A DNA stretch of 64,000 nucleotides from Solibacillus faecavium (GTDB taxonomy: Bacteria > Bacillota > Bacilli > Bacillales_A > Planococcaceae): assembly GCF_014836905.1 (NCBI RefSeq), contig NZ_JACSPZ010000011.1, forward strand, positions 56,988-120,987, given 5' to 3'. The notes beneath the pieces were generated by a model. The model worked only from the letters and a program-made list of their open reading frames with translations. It made no database searches and was not told where the DNA came from. This document shows, in pieces, positions 44,689-52,603 of this stretch. The translations under genes were made by a program, and so were the position numbers. The stretch's first letter is position 1; the number at the start of each line of letters is the position of its first letter.

Positions 44689-45863
44689 AGAAAAACTATC
44701 TTATTTTAATTTTTTTATTTATCCTTCCCCTCCTCTCTGGTTGTTGGAGTAGAGTGGAATTGCAGGACTTAGGAATTATTACTGCTACTGCAATAGATTA
44801 CTTAGATGATGGAAAAACTAGAGTGTCAGTCCAAATATTTATCCCTCGTACAATCACAACGGGTCAAGGTGGCGAGGATCCTAGTGCAGGCTCCACATTT
44901 GTTCGAGAAGGGACAGGAGATAATCTTGCCACTGCTATTTCCAATTTACAAGAACATGTCCCGAGAAGACTCTTCTGGGGGCAATGTAAAATCTATATTT
45001 TTGGGGAGGAACTTGCCAAGAAAGGGATTCGCAATGAAATAGACTTTCTGGTTCGTCATCCTAGTCCTCGTGTAAATTCTTTTCTATTTGTAAGTGAAGG
45101 AGATGCAATGGAGATGCTGACGTTGGTTCCTCCTTTAGAAAGATACTCTGGCGAGGCGCTTAGAAAATTGGCAGAGGAAGAATCCAGTATCAAAACAACG
45201 TTAAGAGATGTCGATATGGCTTTAATGGGAACTAGTGAAAGTGTTTCAATGCCCTATATTAAAAAGCTTGAATCAGTAGAACAAGCAAAAAAACCTCATG
45301 AAACAATACCAGTTATTCACGGGGCCGCCATTTTCAAAAAAGATCTAATGGCAGGAACGTTGAATGAAGAGGAGGCCCGCGGCTTACTTTGGCTAAAAGA
45401 CGAGGTAAAGAGGAGTACAATCTCAATTAAGCTTGAAGGGGAAGACGGGGAAATTGCAATGACACCAACATCCGGTAAGGTTAAATTCAGTCCCGAAATT
45501 GCAGGTGGTAACTGGATAATGAATCTCCATATTGGAATTAGCGGAGACATTGTTCAAAATGAAACGCATTTAAATCTTATGAACAAAGATGTCATCAAAA
45601 CCATCGAAAAAGAGTACGAAACAGGTTTAAGGGAACGAATATCCAAGACGATTGAACAGCTCCAACAAGAGTTCCATGTAGATGCGGCAAATTTCGGGAG
45701 ACGGTTTCATCAAAAATATCCAAAGGAATGGAATAAAGTTAAAGACAATTGGGATGAAAAATACCCTGAAATTGAGATAAAAATTCTTGTTAAGGCAAAA
45801 ATAAAAGGACCGGGTTATATTGGTCCCCCTGCTGCACTTCCAAGAAATGAGGTGGAAGAATAA
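44685..45863 (+). CDS. Spore germinant receptor C subunit (GerC/GerKC family lipoprotein)
   Basis: 392 residues. The signal peptide FLFILPLLSGC gives a lipidated Cys19, followed by the family signature WSRVELQDLGIITATAIDY. Middle and C-terminal regions have the Ger(x)C fold motifs RRLFWGQCKIYIFGEELAKKGI, VVKV-like strands and AGGNWIMNLHIGISGDIVQNET. It is anchored to the outer leaflet of the spore inner membrane as the peripheral subunit. The start TTG overlaps the B-gene stop. Confidence 0.92.
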   Translation: MKKNYLILIFLFILPLLSGCWSRVELQDLGIITATAIDYLDDGKTRVSVQIFIPRTITTGQGGEDPSAGSTFVREGTGDNLATAISNLQEHVPRRLFWGQCKIYIFGEELAKKGIRNEIDFLVRHPSPRVNSFLFVSEGDAMEMLTLVPPLERYSGEALRKLAEEESSIKTTLRDVDMALMGTSESVSMPYIKKLESVEQAKKPHETIPVIHGAAIFKKDLMAGTLNEEEARGLLWLKDEVKRSTISIKLEGEDGEIAMTPTSGKVKFSPEIAGGNWIMNLHIGISGDIVQNETHLNLMNKDVIKTIEKEYETGLRERISKTIEQLQQEFHVDAANFGRRFHQKYPKEWNKVKDNWDEKYPEIEIKILVKAKIKGPGYIGPPAALPRNEVEE

Positions 45864-46087
45864 TGCAATTAGATTGGATGACGATATTTATCATACAAGT
45901 TTGTATTTGGTCCATTGTCTTATATGATTGGAAGCGGCTAAAGAAAGCACCTAAAACGGATAAAATTACAGTTTCCGTAATCTTAATGTTGTCAATTATT
46001 CTGTCCTTTATTAATCTTGAAAATATGCCCGGACCCATTACTGTTCTTCGATATTTATTTGATCCTTTAGCTAAAATAATGCAGTAA
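45863..46087 (+). CDS. Small membrane protein of the germinant receptor operon (D-subunit-like)
   Basis: 74 residues with two helices, WMTIFIIQVCIWSIVLYDW and KITVSVILMLSIILSFINL, joined by a basic loop (KRLKKAPKTDK). Size, two-helix plan and position right after the C subunit (TAATG overlap) match the small D subunits found in many ger operons. In other species these modulate receptor function. A terminator follows at 46231-46264. Confidence 0.78.
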   Translation: MQLDWMTIFIIQVCIWSIVLYDWKRLKKAPKTDKITVSVILMLSIILSFINLENMPGPITVLRYLFDPLAKIMQ

Positions 46088-46230
46088 AGGGTCGACTTTC
46101 CGTTGTATGATGTCGATGTTCTAAGCCGGCATTTATTCGAGGATAAAAGAAGTGTATAATACGAGTTCGGTTAAGAAGGGAAAAACAACAAATCATATAG
46201 GAATTCGCATTGATTTTATGAATTATTTTA

Positions 46231-46269
46231 AAAATAGCAACTGAATTCACTCAGTTGCTATTTTTTATT
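46231..46269 (+). terminator. Terminator of the ger operon
   Basis: AAAATAGCAACTGA (46231-46244) pairs with TCAGTTGCTATTTT (46251-46264), then TTATT. Confidence 0.85.
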
Positions 46270-46482
46270 AAACTCGTCCTAATTAATAAATTGACAGATT
46301 ATTGTTTAATTAAGAAAACTATATTTTATAGTAATATTATTTACATTTAACTATTAATTGTTACGAATAATTTAAATTTTAAAGTTCCCTTTCAATTCTG
46401 CACTTTAATGATTTAGAATATTAAAGTAAAAAATCATTTTTTTAAAAATTAGTAAAATAAAACTAAATAAGGGAAAAAACAG
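46270..46482. other. Intergenic region upstream of the Spo0E-like gene
   Basis: Extremely AT-rich DNA (runs of A and T) with no gene. It contains AAGGGAA just before the Spo0E-like start. No promoter was assigned. Confidence 0.4.
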
Positions 46483-46647
46483 ATGAAAATTTTAATATTA
46501 AAAATAATATTAAAGATAAGAATTGAAGTAAAAAGAAAACAAATGTATAAAAAAGCAAAGGATTTAGGGTTTACACACCCAGAAGTAGTAAATTACAGTC
46601 AAGAATTGGATGAATTACTTAATAAATATTCTAGTACTGTGGATTGA
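46483..46647 (+). CDS. Spo0E-family aspartyl-phosphate phosphatase
   Basis: 54 residues. Two helices carry LKIRIEVKRKQMYKKAKDLG and the family motif VVNYSQELDELLNKY; SQELD is the hallmark of Spo0E-like proteins that dephosphorylate Spo0A-P and restrain sporulation. The length and motif position fit. AAGGGAA lies about nine bases before the ATG. It is in the same element as the ger operon, suggesting that the element carries sporulation-linked functions. Confidence 0.85.
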   Translation: MKILILKIILKIRIEVKRKQMYKKAKDLGFTHPEVVNYSQELDELLNKYSSTVD

Positions 46648-46690
46648 TTAAATGTTGATTCCTAGTAATGTATCTTTGACTATATTGTGA

Positions 46691-48256
46691 GGCATAAAAC
46701 CCGCTGAAAATCCTACGTTAATTTATCCTAAAAAAGAGAAGAAAATTGCGAATCAAGAAGATGAAATTGATAAAGGCGTTAATTATCGGTTGATTTCACC
46801 GGGTGAAAACTCTAGATTATGGGAGCAGTTTCACAAAGATAATATAATTGCTATTGGTAGGGACTATTTAGGTGTTATAAAGAACTATAGTTTAAAAGAA
46901 GCTGTTGAACGAAGAATAGCAGAGCAAAGAGCAGATGGGGTGCGTCCTGTTCATGATACAAAGGCTGTGTGGGATTTCTATAGCGACATTAAAATAGGCG
47001 ACATCATATATGTGAAAGAGGGAATAAAAAAAATTCTCGCACGCGGAGTTGTTACGGGAGATTACTACTTCGCTTATGAAGCTTCAGAGTAAAAACATAG
47101 AAGAACAGTAAAGTGGCTTCAAGTCGGAAAGTGGGAGCTACATCAGACTTTTGCTCAAAAAAAGTTAACATGTTTAAATAATTATCCAAATTTTATTCAA
47201 GAAATAGACAAAGTAATGAATGAAGATTTTATTGATCCAAAAATTGCTGAAGTAAATGAGTTTCAAAATTGGTTATCCAATCAAGTTACAGATACAGGAG
47301 CTAGCTTAAACGATAAAACAGTGAAGCAAAAAGTAAATGCATTAAAGGAAATAGAACGCCATTTTGAAGCTGCCATTTTTGGTGAATCAGATATTGAGCA
47401 ACTGAAACTGTTAAAAGATATCGTTGTATCAGATGATTCCTACAAAAAATATAAAGGCGTTTCAGGCAGTTCAATTGATTACTACATTCGTTTTATTGAA
47501 TCTAAACCTACTGTACAAGAAAATGAAAATTTTACAATGGATGATTTTCTTTCGGCTGTATTTATTGATAAGAAGGAGCTTGTACGTTTAATTTCTCTAC
47601 TTGAAAATAAGAAGAATCTTATTTTGAAAGGGGCACCGGGAGTAGGTAAAACGTTTATTGCTAAAAGTTTAGCGTATGTCATGATGGAAGAGAAGGATGA
47701 AACTCGTATCCATATGGTTCAGTTCCACCAAAGCTATAGTTATGAGGACTTCATTGAGGGGTTCCGCCCAAAAGCTGAAGGGGATGGATTTGAACTGAAA
47801 CAAGGTCCGTTTGTGAAGTTTGCTAGAAAAGCAGCACGAGATCCAGAACGAGATTACTTTTTTGTTATTGATGAAATTAATCGCGGGAATATGAGTAAAA
47901 TATTCGGGGAATTAATGATGCTAATCGAAGCGGATAAGCGAGGCGAGCAAATCAATCTTCTTTATTCTAACGAGAAGTTTTCTGTACCTTCAAATTTATA
48001 TATCATTGGAATGATGAATACGGCAGATAGAAGTTTAGCTTTATTAGACTATGCACTTAGAAGAAGGTTTTCATTTTTTGAAATTAAACCGGCCTTTTAT
48101 AATAACAAGTTTAAATCGTATGTGAACCAATTAAATAATCCAGAAGCTTTAATTTGTGTTATTGATGAAATTAAAAGTTTAAATAATCAAATTGCAGAAG
48201 AGTTAGGAACAGGTTTTCAAATTGGGCATAGCTACTTCGTAGGGGATGTAAGTTAG
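46691..48256 (+). pseudogene. McrB-type AAA+ restriction ATPase, truncated and frameshifted
   Basis: The 5' end is missing: an open frame from 46691 leads to NYRLISPGENSRLWEQFHKD and IIAIGRDYLG (an EVE-like DNA-reading domain), and stops at 47092 after YEASE. Protein homology then continues in another frame from about 47103 (HRRTVKWLQVGKWELHQTFA), so a frameshift lies near 47090-47105. The AAA+ domain has Walker A KGAPGVGKT (about 47628), Walker B FVIDEINRGNMSKIFGELM and sensor MMNTADRSLALLDYALRRRF. The 3' end is cut at 48249, where an integrase remnant begins. Such proteins partner with McrC nucleases to cut modified DNA; no mcrC is present. Confidence 0.82.
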
Positions 48257-48366
48257 GTCACGCCAACCCTAAAATCACATTAGAGTTCTATGCACACCTA
48301 TTACCAAATGCAGATAATGACATTGCAGACATTTTTCACAATGCTATCCAAAGTAACACTAAATAA
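48250..48366 (+). pseudogene. C-terminal remnant of a tyrosine integrase
   Basis: KLGHANPKITLEFYAHLLPN then ADNDIADIFHNAIQSNTK, stop. This is the last 38 codons of a tyrosine recombinase with the active-site His (LGH) and nucleophile Tyr (LEFYAHL). It parallels the intact gene at 35535-36668 (RLGHPNARITLETYAHLVPN). The McrB frame enters it directly at about 48249, so the remnant formed by a deletion joining the two genes. It is followed by arm-type repeats, a hairpin and the tRNA. Confidence 0.85.
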
Positions 48367-48379
48367 TTGGAAAAAATCT

Positions 48380-48401
48380 TGCGGACAAATTGCGGACAAA
48401 T
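48380..48401 (+). repeat. Putative integrase arm-type sites, TGCGGACAAAT tandem
   Basis: TGCGGACAAAT occurs twice in tandem at 48380-48401, 13 bp after the integrase remnant stop. The same motif occurs on the left ends of the elements (36943-36959; 41524-41545), the arrangement expected for P and P' arm sites. Confidence 0.6.
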
Positions 48402-48445
48402 CCTAGAATTCAAGCGTAAGGTAGTTGGTCTTCCAAAAAGAAAAA

Positions 48446-48479
48446 GCCCATAAACGTTGATATACCAACGTTTACGGGC
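48446..48479 (+). terminator. Hairpin between integrase remnant and tRNA-Val
   Basis: GCCCATAAACG (48446-48456) pairs with CGTTTACGGGC (48469-48479) with one wobble pair. It is of the same family as 36728-36765. On the minus strand it may also terminate tRNA-Val transcription. Confidence 0.7.
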
Positions 48480-48490
48480 ACTTGAAATAA

Positions 48491-48563
48491 TGGTCTCGAC
48501 AAGTCTCGAACTTGCGACCCCCACCTTGTCGAGGTGGTGCTCTCCCAGCTGAGCTACAAGACC
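48491..48563 (-). tRNA. tRNA-Val (anticodon GAC)
   Basis: The minus strand folds as a complete 73-nt cloverleaf: acceptor GGTCTTG/CGAGACC, D-arm GCTC/GAGC, anticodon stem CCACC/GGTGG with loop TCGACAA giving anticodon GAC, T-arm with TTCGAGA loop, discriminator A. CCA is not encoded. It decodes GUC/GUU. Its 3' end (48491-48532) is the attachment core of the neighbouring elements; the gene is intact, as expected when elements restore the tRNA sequence. Confidence 0.95.
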
Positions 48564-49003
48564 TTAATAAGATACAAAAAACAATTATATCTATGTTCTT
48601 GTAAATTATACCATAAAATTATGTTGGAGGTATTAAAAGGAGGCTTATTTTGTGGTTTTTTTTTACTATCTGAAGAGTTAGGTGATAAAAGTACATACCA
48701 ACTGTTACATAATCGCATCCCTTCATGCTCAGTGATTGCTAAATTTCAAACATCTCAACCGCCATTGAAATCAGTTTATTCTGAATACATAGTGCAATTT
48801 TTTCCGAAACGAACGAATGTTAAATCAATGGCAATGGAACAATGTAGTAAAGTGGATCCAGGACTGAAATTTATTTCTGAACATAATATGAAGGCTTGTC
48901 TACTTTTTGATAATAAATCATATATTGAATAGTCGACATTAGAATTTTCAACTTTGTAGCTAATGGAAAGAGATTAAAAAATGAGATGAAGGGTGATTGA
49001 AAT
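48564..49003. other. Intergenic region downstream of tRNA-Val with a possible gene remnant
   Basis: A plus-strand frame from ATG 48624 to 48932 reads LLSEELGDKSTYQLLHNRIP, SCSVIAKFQTSQPPLKSVYS, EYIVQFFPKRTN and further. It has protein-like content and a possible weak likeness to effector-binding (GyrI-like) domains, but its start lacks a proper ribosome site and the frame actually continues upstream into the tRNA. It may be the 3' part of a truncated gene. Confidence 0.35.
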
Positions 49004-50134
49004 ATGGATAAATTTCAGAAATTAAAAGATTTTATGGATACTGTACCGCAACTAGGGCTTTCTGGTATTGATTGCATCATTTATCGTGAACATGAGGAGA
49101 TTTTTCGATATGATGCTGGTTATTCGGATATTGAGAATCAAGTTCCTATGCAACCCAATGCATTGTATAACATCTATTCGGCAACTAAATTAGTCACATG
49201 TATTGCGACATTACAATTAGTTGAAGACGGGAAAATATTATTGACTGATCCCTTGTATATGTATCTACCTGAATTTAAAGAGATGTATGTTAAAAGTGGA
49301 ACATTTATTATTACACCTGCAACAAAGCATATAAGAATAGCTGATTTATTAACGATGACAGCGGGCTTAAGTTATGAAAGGGATACGCCGCAACTTCGAA
49401 AACTTTTTGAAGAGAAAGGATTGGATTTTAATACAAGAGAGTTTGTAGAGACACTTGCAAAAGAGCCTCTGTTATTTGAACCAGGCGAAGGTTGGAATTA
49501 TAGTTTTTGTCATGATGTTTTAGCTGCGGTAATTGAAGTTGTAACAGGTAAAAGCTTCGGAGCGTATTTAGAAGAAAAGATTTTTAAGCCATTAGGGATG
49601 AAGACAACTGGTTTTTCTGTTGCAGAAGAAAAGAAAATTAATATTGCTCCACAATATGAGTATAATCCAATAACAGAAAAGTTAAGACGAATTAGCAGCG
49701 ATTGTGTAGGAGTAATTGGTTTGAGGCATGAGAGTGGAGGCGGTGGGCTAATTACTACTCTTGAAGATTACATTTTATTTGCAGATGCATTGGCCTGTGG
49801 GGGAGTTGGCAAATATGGGGAACGCATTATTAGTGTAAATTCCATTAATTTAATGAGAACAAATCAATTAGAAGGCAAAAGTTATTTAGACTACAAAAAA
49901 ATGATACCAGCTGAAGGAGTTGGTTATGGTCTAGGTGTATCAGTAGTAATGGATGCGGCCAAGGCATTTCGTTTAGTACCTGACAATTCTTTTTCTTGGG
50001 GTGGGTTAGGAGGAGTTCATGTTTTTATAGATCCTACAAACAAAATTTCTTATTTTGTTGCTCAACATTGTCTTCGTAGCCCAAAACATTTAATAGAACC
50101 AAAAATGCTAAATATTTTATATGGAGCGCTTTGA
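49004..50134 (+). CDS. Serine hydrolase, beta-lactamase / penicillin-binding protein fold (class C-like)
   Basis: 376 residues, no signal peptide, so probably cytoplasmic. Active-site SxxK is SATKLVTC (Ser near 57, Lys near 60), preceded by YNIY. The second motif is YSFCHD (Tyr near 165), in place of the usual Y-x-N, and the third is SWGGLGG near 333. GAAGGGTG precedes the ATG. Proteins of this group act as esterases or D-amino peptidases more often than as antibiotic-degrading enzymes. Substrate unknown. Confidence 0.85.
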   Translation: MDKFQKLKDFMDTVPQLGLSGIDCIIYREHEEIFRYDAGYSDIENQVPMQPNALYNIYSATKLVTCIATLQLVEDGKILLTDPLYMYLPEFKEMYVKSGTFIITPATKHIRIADLLTMTAGLSYERDTPQLRKLFEEKGLDFNTREFVETLAKEPLLFEPGEGWNYSFCHDVLAAVIEVVTGKSFGAYLEEKIFKPLGMKTTGFSVAEEKKINIAPQYEYNPITEKLRRISSDCVGVIGLRHESGGGGLITTLEDYILFADALACGGVGKYGERIISVNSINLMRTNQLEGKSYLDYKKMIPAEGVGYGLGVSVVMDAAKAFRLVPDNSFSWGGLGGVHVFIDPTNKISYFVAQHCLRSPKHLIEPKMLNILYGAL

Positions 50135-50348
50135 GATATTCTGATTGGATATACGGGGGAGTACATTGAATTGCATAAAGAAGATATAATGCATATTCGT
50201 GAAATAGAAAAGCTACAATTTGTTGACTACGATGTATGGGCACACAATCATTTAAAATAATATTTAGTATTTGTAGTAATGACTCAGGATGTATAAACTA
50301 CATGAACTGACGGAGGCATTAGTAAAACAAGCACAGTAAATTACAAAA

Positions 50349-50378
50349 AACGCTCAGAATAAACTATTGAGCGTTTAT
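50349..50378 (+). terminator. Terminator-like hairpin
   Basis: AACGCTCA (50349-50356) pairs with TGAGCGTT (50368-50375), then TATGC. A related but diverged hairpin is at 34868-34897. Confidence 0.65.
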
Positions 50379-50580
50379 GCTTGCCTTCTATATTGCCTAT
50401 TTACTATTAAAAACTATGTTAATTGTTTTGTTATTTACATTTTTATTTTGGGGTTTTCTCCTCATCGACCGAACCCGTTATCTTTTTTTTGCTATTTTTT
50501 GAATTAGCTAAAGAATGACCTAAAGATGATTGTATAGAGTGAAATAAAATAGAAAAGAATTAAAGTGTACATAATAAATG

Positions 50581-50638
50581 CGCTCAGACGATTTTTTTAA
50601 CGAGATGGCGGTTAATCTCATCTCGATTCGTCTGAGCG
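50581..50638. terminator. Large two-stem hairpin
   Basis: CGCTCAGACGA (50581-50591) pairs with TCGTCTGAGCG (50628-50638) and encloses CGAGATG/CATCTCG (50601-50607 and 50619-50625). The total stem is 18 bp. It may terminate transcription from the left or from the minus-strand gene at 50764-50985, or be a mobile-element scar. Confidence 0.65.
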
Positions 50639-50763
50639 TATTTAAAATTATAGAGTTTTTCTATATTTATATAATGCTTCTATTGCTGATGCTTACCTTT
50701 CGCAAGCCCAGCCATCTTTATCGTAATAGCATGCAGGTATTTATCCACGCTGTTTCCTAAATA

Positions 50764-50985
50764 TTAACGTTTTTTCTTTTTATCATCTTTTAGTAATGCT
50801 TGCTTCTTATCTATCTTTTCCAGGGCTACATGGACTTGATATTTATTGTCTTCGAGTTGAACAACATTGACTACTTTTCCTTTACGGCCTTTTATCTTGA
50901 GATTTTCATCAACCTCGGGTATACGTTCTAAACATTGACTTAGTACAGGTGTGTTGTTTTCTAAATAATGAATAGCAAATTGCAT
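50764..50985 (-). CDS. Uncharacterised 73-residue protein with basic tail
   Basis: AAGGAG lies about nine bases before ATG 50985. Sequence: MQFAIHYLENNTPVLSQCLE, a Lys/Glu middle, KGRKGKVVNVVQLEDNKYQV and a basic tail ending in DDKKKKR. The IKGRKGKVVNV strand pattern could be an OB/SH3-like nucleic-acid binding fold. Not recognised. Confidence 0.6.
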   Translation of the reverse strand: MQFAIHYLENNTPVLSQCLERIPEVDENLKIKGRKGKVVNVVQLEDNKYQVHVALEKIDKKQALLKDDKKKKR

Positions 50986-51155
50986 ATTTATGGGCTCCTT
51001 ATAAACTCAAATATAATTTTGAGTGAATTTTTTTCAATTTATGATGATTTCGGAGCGTATAGAACTGACTAAAAAGAAGATAGACAAACTATTTAGAAAT
51101 GATTTCTCCACTTCAATAATAAGATAGGGTAACGAATGAATTGAGGTGTGAAGAA

Positions 51156-52418
51156 ATGACGAAAAAATGGGGTTTAATGGCTGTTGCTGCATTTGGTCTG
51201 TATGCGGCCGCGATGTATTTTTATATTTTTCATGGCCAAAATAGCGGAATACCAGATGTTCTTCAAGGATCGGCAGCGGATCCAAGTACTTTTCTTACTA
51301 CGCAGGAGTTGTTATTAAGTGAAGAGTTATCAAAGATAAGAAATTTCCTCTTCTTTGTAGCAGGGCCGTTGGAATGGCTGCTTTATTTTGCTATTTTGAT
51401 TACTGGAATGTCCCGGGTGTTTGAAAAATGGAGTTCTGTACAGTTTAAATGGTCCTTGTTTAGAACAGGCATGTATGTATTTTTACTCTCGTTAGTATTG
51501 TTCATCCTACGATTCCCACTGGATTTTTATCAGTATACGGTGAGCAAAAGCTATGGTATTAGTACTCAGTTTTTTTCCTCCTGGATGCGGGATAATGTAA
51601 TTGATTTTTGGCTTGATTTTGGGATGTCGGTGATTACGGTGTCGGTTCTCTATTGGCTTATTAAAAAAAGTCCGAAGAGATGGTGGTTCTATACTTGGGC
51701 GTTAACTGTTCCATTTTCAATTTTCCTTATGTTCATCCAACCCGTCGTGATTGACCCGATCTATAATGATTTTTATCCATTAAAGGATAAAGAATTGGAG
51801 ACGAAGATTCTTTCACTTGCAGAGCAGGCGGACATTCCTTCAGACCATGTGTATGAAGTGAATATGTCGGAAAAGACGAATGCTTTAAATGCGTATGTGA
51901 CAGGGATTGGCGAAAATTCTAGAATTGTACTGTGGGATACGACATTAGACCGGTTAACGCATGATGAGATTCTCTTTATAATGGCGCATGAGATGGGTCA
52001 TTACTTGTTAAAAGATATTTATATTAACATCGCTGTCTATTTGTTCATGACGTTTATAGGGCTTTGGTTAATTGCAAAAATAATGCCTCGGATGATTAAT
52101 CGTTATGGATCGATTTTAAAAGTTAAGAAATTAAGTAATATTAGCTCATTGCCATTGTTTTTATTGATTTCATCATTCCTTTTATTCTTCTCAAATCCAT
52201 TGTCAAATGCGGTTTCACGTTATCAGGAGGTTCGGGCCGATGAATATGCAATGGAGCTCGTGGAAAATCCCGAAGCAGCGATTTTAACGTTTCAACAGTT
52301 GACGAAAGCTGGACTTGGCGAAGTAAACCCGTCCACACTGGTCAAATGGTTCCGCTACTCCCATCCGCCGATGTTAGAAAGAATCAATAAAGTAGCCGAA
52401 CAAGCTGACGAAGAATAG
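51156..52418 (+). CDS. M48-family zinc metalloprotease, Ste24-like membrane protein
   Basis: 420 residues from ATG 51156 (GAGGTG upstream). It has seven or so transmembrane helices and the zinc motif HEMGH at residues 278-282 (IMAHEMGHYLLKD); the third ligand is the Glu in VSRYQEVRADEYAMELV near 355-371. N-terminal helices plus the conserved LPxDH-type segment WDTTLDRLTHDEILFI fit the Ste24/HtpX-like CAAX-protease group. It probably degrades or processes membrane proteins. It has its own terminator. Confidence 0.87.
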   Translation: MTKKWGLMAVAAFGLYAAAMYFYIFHGQNSGIPDVLQGSAADPSTFLTTQELLLSEELSKIRNFLFFVAGPLEWLLYFAILITGMSRVFEKWSSVQFKWSLFRTGMYVFLLSLVLFILRFPLDFYQYTVSKSYGISTQFFSSWMRDNVIDFWLDFGMSVITVSVLYWLIKKSPKRWWFYTWALTVPFSIFLMFIQPVVIDPIYNDFYPLKDKELETKILSLAEQADIPSDHVYEVNMSEKTNALNAYVTGIGENSRIVLWDTTLDRLTHDEILFIMAHEMGHYLLKDIYINIAVYLFMTFIGLWLIAKIMPRMINRYGSILKVKKLSNISSLPLFLLISSFLLFFSNPLSNAVSRYQEVRADEYAMELVENPEAAILTFQQLTKAGLGEVNPSTLVKWFRYSHPPMLERINKVAEQADEE

Positions 52419-52428
52419 AATAATTTGG

Positions 52429-52468
52429 GCGCTTCAAAACCCTGTAAATCAAGGGTTTGGGGCGTTTT
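52429..52468 (+). terminator. Terminator of the M48 protease gene
   Basis: GCGCTTCAAAACCCT pairs with AGGGTTTGGGGCG around a loop GTAAATCA, followed by TTTTTTC. Confidence 0.8.
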
Positions 52469-52603
52469 TTCTTTTTCTGGTGAATTAGCGCGAATGCTGG
52501 ATTTTATTGAACAAAACCTATCATCATAAATGGGTTATGTTATTATTTACATATTAGTTCTAATAATTAGAATAGAATGAAAATTACTATGGGGGAAAGC
52601 TTT

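Larger units (their letters stand above)
50135..50763. other. Gap with two terminator hairpins, a dispersed repeat and a gene fragment
   Basis: Just after the stop at 50134, a frame at 50144-50260 reads DILIGYTGEYIELHKEDIMH and ...YDVWAHNHLK, without a start, probably a remnant. The 24-bp repeat TCTCCTCATCGACCGAACCC GTTA at 50457-50480 matches 34974-34997 with one mismatch. Hairpins at 50349-50375 and 50581-50638 are listed separately. Confidence 0.5.

Noticed and set aside
48534..48932. 132-codon gene starting within tRNA-Val
   Set aside because: Its start lies inside the tRNA; the 3' part may be a gene remnant but not a complete gene.
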